From: Spirochaetales bacterium
GTDB lineage: Bacteria; Spirochaetota; Spirochaetia; ARS1246
NCBI GenBank assembly: GCA_016930115.1
Contig: JAFGHN010000222.1
Span: 1-12,015, forward strand
Direction of reading: 5' to 3'
Length of the DNA stretch: 12,015 bases
Shown piece after piece: positions 1-7,145 of the stretch. A model generated the notes under the pieces. The model was not told the DNA's origin, ran no database searches, and saw nothing but the letters and a program-made list of their open reading frames with translations. Position numbers and translations under genes: made by a program. The first letter of the stretch is position 1; every line of letters starts with the position of its first letter.

Positions 1-1325
1 AGGGCGCTCTTTTTCCCCTGCTCCATCCACTCAGGGTAAGTCAGCCGGTCCGCCGATTTGGGCACATACTGCTCGAGCTTCCACCATTTCTTCGTGTGCT
101 CCTCTTCGTAGAAGCCGGGTTGCCGGCCGACCTTGTTGATCAGATCTATAGCCAGGGTCTCATCGGTCACTTCGACACCCTGCATGAGCCGCCCCATCAT
201 TCCCGCAATGTCGTCATCCAATATCGCCTGCAGCGGGTGAAAGGCATTGGTGCTCCCCATCGAACCGTGCAGGGCGATGAAATTTGCCCCGGACAGGACA
301 GCCGTCAAAGCACCGATGGCCTTCTCGTAGCCGGCCTGGTAGTCGATAGTCTTGGAACTGCAGGAACCGGCGACGGAGGTATACACCGGGAGCCCGTAGT
401 TCCGCCATATCTGGCCGAACATGAGCTGTGACAGATGCGAACCGACGGCGCCGAAAACCGGCTGCGGGACGGGAGCACCCGCTCTCATGTCTTGCGGAAA
501 GGTGAAGCCCAGGGCCCACATCTTCGTTCCCGGGTTCACGAGCTGACTCAGCACGATTTCCGCCAGCGCCTCGGCATTGCCGCTCACCGCCGAGCCTGCG
601 AGGGTCGCCGGCCCCGTGGACCCCATGATGCGGATGTTTTCCGCATACGTCACCAGCCCCGCTTCGGCGAGCCTCATCGCCGCTTGTACCTGTTCCTCGT
701 GGAACGCGAAGGGCGGTGCAGACTTCATTCCCCCACCGATATCGATTCCAAGGGTTTGCGCCAATTTTATAGTGAAGACTTCGGCCCCGTAGGGGCGTCC
801 AGCCATGGCGATGGCCTTACTGAAGTTCCTGATCTGCGCCGCGACACCTTCCAACACGTCCATCACTGCCGGAACACCCTCGATCCCGATATACGGCGCG
901 AAGTTGTACATGGCATGGACATTGTCCAGAGCGTCAAGGACGGTTACCGCTTCATATACATCCTTCCGTGTCGCCGGCCTGCGCTCCCAGGTGGCCGGAT
1001 CCACGGTACCTTTCCCCGGGAAGGGCAGAAAATATACATTGTTCGCGCCGACCACCAGATCCTTTTCCGGGTCCCTCGCCTTGATGCGAAAGCTGCTCGG
1101 GCATCTACGCAGGCACTCCTCCACAAGACCAGGTGGAAACCGCGCGGTCATCTCGTCGTAATCTACTATGCAGCCATTATCCGCCAGCAACTTCAAGGCT
1201 TTCTTGTTCTCAAGCCGCACCCCGGTCTGCCAGAGCACATCCAGGGCCCCCCGATGGATGGCCTGCACCTGATCCTCGGTCAGGATCTCGAGGGGCTTGA
1301 TTCTGCGCGTGAATCCATTCAGCAT
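1..1325 (-). CDS. MttB-family (trimethylamine methyltransferase-like) protein, non-pyrrolysine, 3' end outside window
   Basis: The frame is open for 441 codons from an ATG at 1325 to the window edge, so the C-terminus is missing. An AAGGAG site at 1333-1338 sits 7 bases before the ATG. The protein resembles the COG5598/MttB family: N-terminal residues 13-60 (EILTEDQVQAIHRGALDVL), the region around 318-336 with SSK and DYQAGYEK, then LSGANFI at 344-350, DDDIAGMMGRL near 370-380 and the late EEEHTKKWW at 407-415. True MttB moves a methyl group from trimethylamine to a corrinoid protein and needs pyrrolysine. Here no in-frame TAG occurs in the readable part, which covers the expected Pyl region (residue 334 of about 495 in the archaeal enzyme). 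Characterised non-Pyl relatives (MtgB, MtpB, MtcB) demethylate quaternary amines such as glycine betaine, proline betaine and carnitine. The substrate here cannot be read from sequence. No corrinoid protein gene is in view. Confidence 0.85.
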   Translation of the reverse strand, partial: MLNGFTRRIKPLEILTEDQVQAIHRGALDVLWQTGVRLENKKALKLLADNGCIVDYDEMTARFPPGLVEECLRRCPSSFRIKARDPEKDLVVGANNVYFLPFPGKGTVDPATWERRPATRKDVYEAVTVLDALDNVHAMYNFAPYIGIEGVPAVMDVLEGVAAQIRNFSKAIAMAGRPYGAEVFTIKLAQTLGIDIGGGMKSAPPFAFHEEQVQAAMRLAEAGLVTYAENIRIMGSTGPATLAGSAVSGNAEALAEIVLSQLVNPGTKMWALGFTFPQDMRAGAPVPQPVFGAVGSHLSQLMFGQIWRNYGLPVYTSVAGSCSSKTIDYQAGYEKAIGALTAVLSGANFIALHGSMGSTNAFHPLQAILDDDIAGMMGRLMQGVEVTDETLAIDLINKVGRQPGFYEEEHTKKWWKLEQYVPKSADRLTYPEWMEQGKKSA

Positions 1326-1567
1326 TTTCCTTCTCCTTTACCAGGAACATTGATATACGGACGCCGCTACGAACCGCAGGATCGCCACATTCGCACCCAC
1401 GGCGCGCTGCGGACAACGACATATTACCACGGCTGGGTTGCTTCGTGCGGGATCGAACGCGCGGCTTTCGAGCTTTTCCTGCTTTTCCATCGCGCAACTG
1501 CGGCCATCATCTTACTAAGCGGCTGTTTCTGATAACTGACGGTGTCCGGCAAGCACCGAAAGCGCTT
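1326..1567. other. 242-base gap before the MttB-like gene
   Basis: This is by far the largest gap in a locus whose other spacings are under 60 bases. It may hold a separate promoter for the methyltransferase gene. On the minus strand there are only weak -10-like hexamers (for example TAATAT in the middle of the gap and TATATC near 1355) without a convincing -35 partner. No strong hairpin was found by eye. A 50-codon minus-strand ORF (1338-1490) lies inside, but it lacks a ribosome site and is not called. Confidence 0.4.
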
Positions 1568-2599
1568 CTATTGAGGATTCAAACCGCTGATCAGATCGGT
1601 AACGATTTCGAGCCGGGGCGCGGGCACCCCCGCCCGGTGAGCACGTTCCACCAGGTCGCCGAAAACCTCGTCCACTTCGAGCTGCCGGCCGGCGAGCAGG
1701 TCCTGTGTCATCGAAGGGTAGGACGGTCGTGCGTCAGGCCGTTTCGGAGCGGCGGCGGCCCGCGCGACGAATTGCTCCACCGTTTCCTCCACAGGCCGAT
1801 CGACGTAGGTGCGGATGGGCGGAAACGCCGTGTAGTTGCCGGTCAGGACACCGTACGCCGCGCCGATTGCCGCGGTTTCCTGCACCAGCTCGACGTACGC
1901 GCGGGCACGCCCCGGATGGCCCAACAGCTGTCCGCCCGGAACGCGCGTGAGAACCGAAACGCCGAAAACGCCGGCCGCGTTGCAGGCCTTTGACCAGAGC
2001 ACGCTGCGGATATCGCTTACCGCCTCGACCGGCAATCCGGATCGGCTCAGCACCCCGACCGCCGCTTTGACTCTGTCGGACGGCCGTTCATCAAACTCGC
2101 CGAGGTAGGTCATCCCGCGGCCGGTGAATACGACGGTGCCGTCGGCCTCACGCTGCGCCGCGGTTATCGTCGCGGCACCGACCACCCGCGCTGCACCGAA
2201 TACGCGCCCAAGAATATCGTCCTTGGCAAGCCCGTTCTGAACGCCCGCCACCCAAGCGGTCTCATCATCGGCCTTTGGCCATGATTTACGGACCGCGGCG
2301 GCGGCTTCATGCAGTTGATGCCCTTTCGTGGTGAACAGGAGACCCGTTCCCGCCGGCAGGTCCTTTGCATCGGAAGTCACCCCCACCTGCCCGGCCGGCG
2401 CGGGCACCGGCGCAACCGGCGCCTGGAGTGAAACACCTCCGGTGAGCCGTATGGCACTTGCCTCCTTCAACCGCGCCGCGCCGCCCGGGGTCGTCAACAG
2501 CGTCACCGGCTGTCCGCTCTGTGCGAGGAACGCAGCGTAGGTCTGGCCCAGCGAGCCGCCGCCGACAATAGAAATGATTTGTATCGGTTTTTTTTCCAT
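1568..2599 (-). CDS. Ketopantoate reductase (PanE/ApbA)-family NAD(P)-dependent oxidoreductase
   Basis: The 343-residue product has the ApbA/PanE layout. A Rossmann nucleotide loop GGGSLG lies at residues 13-18, QNG at 121-123 matches the active-site Asn of the family, LWSK with Lys204 opens the C-terminal helical domain, and SMTQDLLAGRQLEVD at 296-310 carries the conserved Ser and Glu308. Classical PanE reduces 2-dehydropantoate to pantoate in the cytoplasm. The segment after Lys204 departs from the usual K-x3-N-x3-N-P pattern: it reads KACNAAGVFGV, with the first Asn shifted by one and the second Asn-Pro absent. A 2-keto acid other than ketopantoate is therefore plausible. The ATG at 2599 is preceded by AAGGAT, which overlaps the TAA of the upstream glycosidase gene 10 bases away, so the two are probably co-transcribed. 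The stop is TAG. The length is slightly above the usual 290-320. Confidence 0.82.
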   Translation of the reverse strand: MEKKPIQIISIVGGGSLGQTYAAFLAQSGQPVTLLTTPGGAARLKEASAIRLTGGVSLQAPVAPVPAPAGQVGVTSDAKDLPAGTGLLFTTKGHQLHEAAAAVRKSWPKADDETAWVAGVQNGLAKDDILGRVFGAARVVGAATITAAQREADGTVVFTGRGMTYLGEFDERPSDRVKAAVGVLSRSGLPVEAVSDIRSVLWSKACNAAGVFGVSVLTRVPGGQLLGHPGRARAYVELVQETAAIGAAYGVLTGNYTAFPPIRTYVDRPVEETVEQFVARAAAAPKRPDARPSYPSMTQDLLAGRQLEVDEVFGDLVERAHRAGVPAPRLEIVTDLISGLNPQ

Positions 2600-2609
2600 T
2601 TACCTATCC

Positions 2610-4709
2610 TTAGAAATTCACCTTTACCAGCGCCGGCGACATCGGTTGTATGCGGCATCGCAGCGTGAACCCATCTTTCGTGCTCGCTACCGTCTCTGCC
2701 CCGGTGAGTTTATTGAAACTCCCGAGCCCGATATCCCGCAGCTTGACTTCTATTCTTCTGGTCAAATCCTTGCCCGTTAGATTGAACAGGTTGATGAGCG
2801 CCTGATTTTTCTCCGGCAGGGTGTGCACGTGGGCCATCTCGTCGATCCCGTAAAAGGTCCCCCGTTTGTAGAAATCCTGAAGCGACAGGTAGACCTTCAT
2901 CGCTTCTTTCAGCGCCTTGTACAACTTCGAGCCGGGATCGCTCACGCCCCCTATTCCGAGGTGCCGCACCGTTGAAGCGTACCACCAGAAGGCGAGCATG
3001 TTCACGTTGTCCGGACCGACCGATTTCCCCTTCCCCAGCAGCCCGGACTTCTGCCCGATGTTGATGTGGAGATAGAGCGGGATTTCATAGGCCAGATTGT
3101 ATTCGTAGAGGCTGACCGCTTTCCCGCTGATGAGATCGAGGTACGAGTCCCACATGTACTCGAAACCCCAGTTCTCGTCGAAGGAAAACGGCGGGTCGTA
3201 CTGATAGTAAAGCGGGTGATAGTCCTGCATCCCCGTCGTGATGCGGTCGTGGGCCTCGATATAGACCTGCGGGAACTCCCGCTTCACGTTCCGGATCACC
3301 TCGTCGATGCCCTCCGCGTGGCTCTGCCTTAAGAGCGGCACTTCGTGGCCGTGGGTCGGATCATAACAGGGAGGGGTATATTCCTGGAAATCGAACATGA
3401 AAAAGGACACTCCCTGCCGGGCAAGGTCGAGCACACGTCTGGTCTTTTCCTTTTTCCATTCCGATTGCATGCAAACCTTCGCACCGTTCCAGACGGGCAC
3501 GATGTTCCCTTGTTCATTCTTCCGGTACATGCCCTCGTACTCCGTTTTGGAATTGGTGTGGGACATGAGGTGGAGCGAAACCTCAAGGCCGTAGCGTTCC
3601 TTCACCGTCCGCACGAACTCACCGAGGGTGATACCGAAATGATCGGTATCCCAAATCGTGGATCCTTCGACGGGATCCCAACCGGGATCGAGGTAGAGGG
3701 CCTGACAGCCTATGTCGGCGGCGATCTCGGCTTCCCGGTACAGCTCCGGCAGCGTATACCGAGTCGAACCGTCGCCCAAGGTCCAGCTCAGATTGTACAG
3801 CTCGTTCCAGTGCACCGGCGGGTTGTAGCTTTCGGGAAAGCGCTTCCCTTGCGAGCGCAAGAAGTCGCGGAAGGCGTAGTAGCCCTCCTTCCATCCGCCC
3901 TCGATGAGCTGGTAGCGGGAACGGCCGAATTCTATCGTCTGCCCCGGATGCAGCTCCCGGCAGAGCTCAGGGTCGCCGCGCCATTGTCCCGCCCCGCCGT
4001 AACGAACGCAGAAATCGGGAATGAGCATCTCCCCTTTGAATATCGAGAACTCGATCCTGTCAGGCTGGTACTTGAGGGCGAGCAAGCCCTTCGCGCCGTC
4101 GGTCCAGACCCAGCCCTCGGAACCGTGATCCGGAAGATTACGGCCCGGCGCTCCGCCGACGTCTCTCACGTCCTCCCACAGGTGCGGCAGCAGATCGGTC
4201 AATGTGTACTCTTTGAGCCTCCTGTCCACCCGCTGCCCGAAATGCCGCCGGTGCGGGACGGGCACCAGGCTGAACTCTTCGAAACCGTCGGCCCATGTCG
4301 CTTTCTCTCTATGATAGATGATCTTGCGAAATCCAAAAGCTATATCGATCACCTTATATGTACTGGTCCCTGAGTTGGTAACGCCGATACGTTCTTCGAA
4401 GAAACCACCTTCTCGCGGGATCAGGAACTCGTGGTTGACACGGATGTCCTCGGGCCCTCCCCGTCCGAAATCAAGGCGACCTTCAAGCACAACTCCTGTA
4501 TCCTCCGCTGCCATCTCGTCGTGGTGTTCATAGAGCAGCGAACCGCTCATAAACACTTCGCCTCCGCGCGCGACGGTCATTACGTAGGAATACGGTCCGT
4601 CGGCATAGGACAGCCTTCCCGGCTTATCCAAAAGCCGGCAGGGGTTGATCTTTTTATCGATTTCGATAGTCAGAGAAAGGGATTCATTCTCGTACGTCAT
4701 ACTCCTCAA
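2610..4709 (-). CDS. Clan GH-D-like glycoside hydrolase (alpha-galactosidase-type TIM barrel)
   Basis: This 699-residue protein has an N-terminal beta-rich domain (about 1-290), a central TIM barrel (about 298-560) and a C-terminal beta domain ending near residue 699. Barrel motifs resemble clan D (GH27/GH36) alpha-glycosidases. VHWNELYN (299-306) opens the barrel and LYLDPGWDP (338-346) follows. FFMFDFQEY (436-444) would place the nucleophile at Asp440, and IEAHDRITTG (484-493) would place the acid/base at Asp488. The usual GH36 signatures KWD and CSGGG are not present, so this is a distant or unclassified branch. No signal peptide is visible, implying action on imported oligosaccharides in the cytoplasm. 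The TTG at 4709 is preferred over the ATG at 4700 because AGGAGG (4715-4720) is 5 bases from the TTG; the purine tract nearest the ATG leaves only one base. The gene heads the minus-strand run with the PanE-like gene and diverges from the TIM-barrel gene. Confidence 0.75.
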   Translation of the reverse strand: MRSMTYENESLSLTIEIDKKINPCRLLDKPGRLSYADGPYSYVMTVARGGEVFMSGSLLYEHHDEMAAEDTGVVLEGRLDFGRGGPEDIRVNHEFLIPREGGFFEERIGVTNSGTSTYKVIDIAFGFRKIIYHREKATWADGFEEFSLVPVPHRRHFGQRVDRRLKEYTLTDLLPHLWEDVRDVGGAPGRNLPDHGSEGWVWTDGAKGLLALKYQPDRIEFSIFKGEMLIPDFCVRYGGAGQWRGDPELCRELHPGQTIEFGRSRYQLIEGGWKEGYYAFRDFLRSQGKRFPESYNPPVHWNELYNLSWTLGDGSTRYTLPELYREAEIAADIGCQALYLDPGWDPVEGSTIWDTDHFGITLGEFVRTVKERYGLEVSLHLMSHTNSKTEYEGMYRKNEQGNIVPVWNGAKVCMQSEWKKEKTRRVLDLARQGVSFFMFDFQEYTPPCYDPTHGHEVPLLRQSHAEGIDEVIRNVKREFPQVYIEAHDRITTGMQDYHPLYYQYDPPFSFDENWGFEYMWDSYLDLISGKAVSLYEYNLAYEIPLYLHINIGQKSGLLGKGKSVGPDNVNMLAFWWYASTVRHLGIGGVSDPGSKLYKALKEAMKVYLSLQDFYKRGTFYGIDEMAHVHTLPEKNQALINLFNLTGKDLTRRIEVKLRDIGLGSFNKLTGAETVASTKDGFTLRCRIQPMSPALVKVNF

Positions 4710-4720
4710 ACACGCCTCCT
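4707..4720 (-). promoter_or_regulatory. AGGAGG ribosome site setting a TTG start
   Basis: AGGAGG on the minus strand (4720 down to 4715) is followed by 5 bases and then TTG at 4709-4707. The in-frame ATG at 4700-4698 is 14 bases from this site and only 1 base from a second purine run (GAGGAG, 4707-4702). TTG is therefore the better start for the glycosidase, adding three residues. Confidence 0.6.
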
Positions 4721-4727
4721 GTTGTTG

Positions 4728-4734
4728 TATAATA
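4728..4734. promoter_or_regulatory. Candidate shared -10 region of a compact divergent promoter
   Basis: TATAAT on the plus strand (4728-4733) would start transcription near 4740, about 28 bases before the GTG of the TIM-barrel gene. Read on the minus strand, the same AT block gives TATTAT (4734-4729), properly placed for the glycosidase gene, but with a leader of only about 13 bases. No good -35 is seen: CTCAAA at 4705-4710 on plus, and TTTGCT at 4757-4752 on minus with a 17-base spacer. A dependence on an activator is possible. This is inferred from spacing only. Confidence 0.45.
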
Positions 4735-4767
4735 GGCGATTGCAGACCGGCAGCAAAGGAGATAATC

Positions 4768-5688
4768 GTGCCGAAAAAAAATGATGCCGCAACGGTAACC
4801 TACAGCTTGGCTTCATCGCTGTTCATCATCGATACCGCAAACAAGCCGTCGGGAGACCCGGTAACCGCCCTCGAGGCAATAGCCGCGCTCGGGTTCAGGG
4901 CGACCGAGCTCTTTGCCGAAGGCCAGATGTGGGAAGCGCCGGGACCGCGGGAGACCGCTAAGATAAGGACAGCGCTGGAACGATGCGATATCGACGCTGC
5001 CACGCTGCACACTCCTTTGACCGGGGTGAATATCGCGAGCCCGACCGCCGGGTTGCGGGAAGACAGCGTCCGGCGTATCGCGGAGTCGATACGCTTCGCG
5101 GCCGATATTGGAGCGCGCACGGCCATCGTCCATCCGACGGGCAAGCCCGGGCCTGACGAACCTCAGTACACGTTGGAGACTACCGGCACCACCATGGAAA
5201 TCGCCTTTGACTCGGTCGGCAGCCTCGTCAAGATCGCGCAGGAGGCGGGTATCCGGATCGCGCTTGAGAACCTGTCGGGCGCCGGGCTTGTATGCCGTCC
5301 GCTGGAATCGATGCAGGAGCTCAGGGCTTTCATCTGTGCCTTTCCGGCGGAGGAGGTGGGTCTCTGCCTCGATACCGGGCATGCCCGCATTTCGGGCCTG
5401 GATCCCGCTGGGCAGGCACGCATCGGGTCGGACAGATTGTGGGCCCTCCATATTCAGGACGTCGACGGCGTCAAAGACCGGCACTGGGTGCCGGGTCAGG
5501 GGATAATCGACTGGACCGCGCTTGGTCAAGCCTTGTCGGACATCGGTTTCAACGGCGACTGGACAATCGAGGTGTTGCCGACCTACAGCGAGTTGAGCCT
5601 CCCGGCGATAGGTGAAGCGTGCAGGTCGCTCAAGGAGCTGTGGGAGAGAAAAGGAATGTGCAACCCAGGGCGTCACCAGACCGTATAG
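4768..5688 (+). CDS. Sugar phosphate isomerase/epimerase-type TIM barrel (xylose isomerase-like, AP endonuclease 2 fold)
   Basis: The 306-residue product is the only plus-strand gene. It matches the COG1082 family of metal-dependent sugar isomerases and epimerases. Likely metal ligands are Glu167 (in IALENLSG), Asp202 (in LCLDTGHA), His228 (in WALHIQDVDG) and Glu268 (in WTIEVL). His81, His122 and the DRHWVPGQGIIDW segment (237-249) match the usual substrate and metal loops. The family isomerises or epimerises ketoses, inosose and related compounds, so the exact substrate is open. The GTG at 4768 is chosen because AAAGGAG (4755-4761) stands 6 bases ahead; the frame continues upstream to 4645 but only as antisense of the glycosidase gene. 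The 3' end overlaps the tail of the convergent SDR gene by 16 bases, leaving no room for a normal terminator. A TATAAT lies at 4728-4733. Confidence 0.85.
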   Translation: MPKKNDAATVTYSLASSLFIIDTANKPSGDPVTALEAIAALGFRATELFAEGQMWEAPGPRETAKIRTALERCDIDAATLHTPLTGVNIASPTAGLREDSVRRIAESIRFAADIGARTAIVHPTGKPGPDEPQYTLETTGTTMEIAFDSVGSLVKIAQEAGIRIALENLSGAGLVCRPLESMQELRAFICAFPAEEVGLCLDTGHARISGLDPAGQARIGSDRLWALHIQDVDGVKDRHWVPGQGIIDWTALGQALSDIGFNGDWTIEVLPTYSELSLPAIGEACRSLKELWERKGMCNPGRHQTV

Positions 5689-6455
5689 CCGCCGTCCACC
5701 GTTACCGCGCTCCCGGTCATAAATGAAGAAGCGTCGGAGGCCATGAAGACGATCGCCCCCTTGAGCTCATCAAGCCGGCCGTACCGGCCCATCGGCGTCA
5801 GGCTCACGTTGCGCTCGTAGATATCGGGATTACTCGCGCTCGCGGCGGTCTGCGCGGTGAGGATGTACCCGGGTGCCAGCGTGTTCACCCTCACGTTCCA
5901 TGGAGCCCACTGCGCCGCCATTCCTCTTGTGAGTTGATGAACACCCGCCTTCGCCACGCAGTAAGTCGCGTTGTACCGCGGAACGATGTTGCTGATAACG
6001 AAGGAGTTGATCGAGCCGATATTGATGATGCTCCCGCCGCCTCCCTCTTTCATACGCAATGCCGCCCGCTTGCCGACGTAGAAGAGGCTCGAGAGGTTGG
6101 TGTCTATAATCTCTCGCCACAGTTCGTCTTCCACGTTATCAAGCGCGATGCCTTCGGAGGGCCGCGCGGCGTTGTTGACAAGGATGTCGATCCGCCCAAA
6201 GGTCTCCATCACGCGGCTTACAAAGGATTCCACCTCCGAGGACGAGGTGACGTCGACGCGCGCGAAAAGCGCCTTCCCACCCAGCGCCGCGAGCTCTTCG
6301 CGCGTGCGCTCCCCATCTTCCACGAGGAGGTCGCAGATCGCGACCTGCGCCCCGGCCTCCGCAAGCGCGAAAGCATGCTCGCGGCCGAGCCCTCTCGCGC
6401 CGCCGGTGACAACGGCCACTTTGCCGTCGAGCTTGAACAGATCGAGGCTTTTCAA
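5673..6455 (-). CDS. Short-chain dehydrogenase/reductase (classical SDR)
   Basis: This is a 260-residue classical SDR with every core motif: TGGARGLG nucleotide loop at residues 17-24, NNAA at 94-97, Asn120, Ser148 (NIGSIN), Tyr165 and Lys169 (YCVAK), and the C-terminal GSAVTVDGG at 248-256. Asp42 after the second strand favours NAD(H) over NADP(H). SDRs in sugar-acid operons oxidise or reduce a ketose, uronate or aldonate. Given the UxaE-like neighbour, a fructuronate/mannonate-type oxidoreductase role, as in the Bacillus SDR UxuB, is a reasonable inference but not shown. The start is a TTG at 6455, one base after the TGA of the aldolase gene, so translation is probably coupled. Only a weak AGGCGG lies upstream. 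An ATG at 6460-6458 is out of frame. This is the last gene of the six-gene run; its end overlaps the convergent TIM-barrel gene. Confidence 0.9.
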   Translation of the reverse strand: MKSLDLFKLDGKVAVVTGGARGLGREHAFALAEAGAQVAICDLLVEDGERTREELAALGGKALFARVDVTSSSEVESFVSRVMETFGRIDILVNNAARPSEGIALDNVEDELWREIIDTNLSSLFYVGKRAALRMKEGGGGSIINIGSINSFVISNIVPRYNATYCVAKAGVHQLTRGMAAQWAPWNVRVNTLAPGYILTAQTAASASNPDIYERNVSLTPMGRYGRLDELKGAIVFMASDASSFMTGSAVTVDGGYTVW

Positions 6456-6456
6456 T

Positions 6457-7134
6457 TCATTTGCCGCCTGTCAGCCACGTCGCTTCGCCGAAGGCGCCGT
6501 GCCAGTCGGCGGCGAACCCGGCCATCCGTTTGTCAGTGTACGGGTGCTCGTACAACAGGCGTACATACTCGAACCGCATCGTACAGATATCAGTCCCGGC
6601 GACCGCGAACTGCCCGAACGCCCGCGGAAACCGCCCGCAGGAGAGAATCTGCGTTTTGAACCCGTAGTTGTCATAGACCTTACGTACCGGAGCCACAAGC
6701 TCGACCTCCTGATCGAGCGCCTGATCGAGGGGTCCGTTGAACAGGGCGACGATGTCGGCGCCCGCCTTCCCCACGAGATAGGCCTGCGCGACGGAAGCGA
6801 CGATCGTCACGGCGATGGGGAAAGCGGTGTCCTCCGCTTTCAGCTGCCTCAGCGCCTGGATGCCGGCGATGCTCATCGGGAGCTTCACGATGATCTTTCC
6901 CGAAAAGCGGTGGAGCCACTTCGCCTGGTCGACGAGGGACGGGAGGTCCTCGGTCCCGATTACCTGTGCAAGGACCGGCCCCGGCGACGCTTCCACCACC
7001 GCCGAAAGGGTCTTCTTCATGTCGGGCCCACCCTTCGATATAAGCGTCGGGTTAGTGGTAACCCCGTCGATGGCGCCCCACGACCGGGCAGTCTGGATCT
7101 CCTTTGGATCCGAGCTGTCGATAAAAAGCTTCAT
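6457..7134 (-). CDS. Transaldolase/fructose-6-phosphate aldolase (FSA/TalC)-like protein
   Basis: The 225-residue product has the small transaldolase fold: Asp6 in MKLFID, GVTTNPTLISKG at 24-35, Gln57, the Schiff-base Lys84 in IIVKLP, Thr110 in AVTIV and Arg168 in the phosphate region SCGRFP. Enzymes of this class cleave or form C-C bonds with a dihydroxyacetone unit through a lysine Schiff base. Two active-site positions differ from E. coli FSA: the catalytic Tyr131 is Phe132 here, and the following NRID is replaced by NGPLD. Phe is what true transaldolase TalB has at this place, so the donor or acceptor may differ. AGGAGG with a 6-base spacer precedes the ATG at 7134, and the gap to the UxaE-like gene is 11 bases. 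It stands in the sugar-acid operon and presumably handles a late intermediate. Confidence 0.88.
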   Translation of the reverse strand: MKLFIDSSDPKEIQTARSWGAIDGVTTNPTLISKGGPDMKKTLSAVVEASPGPVLAQVIGTEDLPSLVDQAKWLHRFSGKIIVKLPMSIAGIQALRQLKAEDTAFPIAVTIVASVAQAYLVGKAGADIVALFNGPLDQALDQEVELVAPVRKVYDNYGFKTQILSCGRFPRAFGQFAVAGTDICTMRFEYVRLLYEHPYTDKRMAGFAADWHGAFGEATWLTGGK

Positions 7135-7145
7135 GGCAATCCTCC

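Noticed and set aside
1..1325. Pyrrolysine-dependent trimethylamine methyltransferase
   Set aside because: No in-frame TAG in 441 codons, and TAG is used as an ordinary stop in three genes of the window.
1338..1490. 50-residue minus-strand ORF just before the MttB-like gene, with an ICRCP motif, its TAA overlapping the ribosome site
   Set aside because: No Shine-Dalgarno site ahead of its ATG and no resemblance to a known family; it could be a leader peptide, but evidence is too thin.
435..1532. 365-codon plus-strand open frame
   Set aside because: Antisense to the MttB-like gene; composition rich in Arg, His and Pro and no recognisable motif, as expected of GC-rich shadows.
1326..1567. tRNA, small RNA or riboswitch in the largest gap
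   Set aside because: No cloverleaf, strong paired stems or terminator run could be made out by eye.
3345..4373. 342-codon plus-strand open frame
   Set aside because: Antisense to the glycosidase, which has clear family motifs on the other strand.
4645..4767. Upstream extension of the TIM-barrel gene
   Set aside because: It is antisense to the glycosidase start and lacks a ribosome site, whereas GTG 4768 has AAAGGAG at 6 bases.
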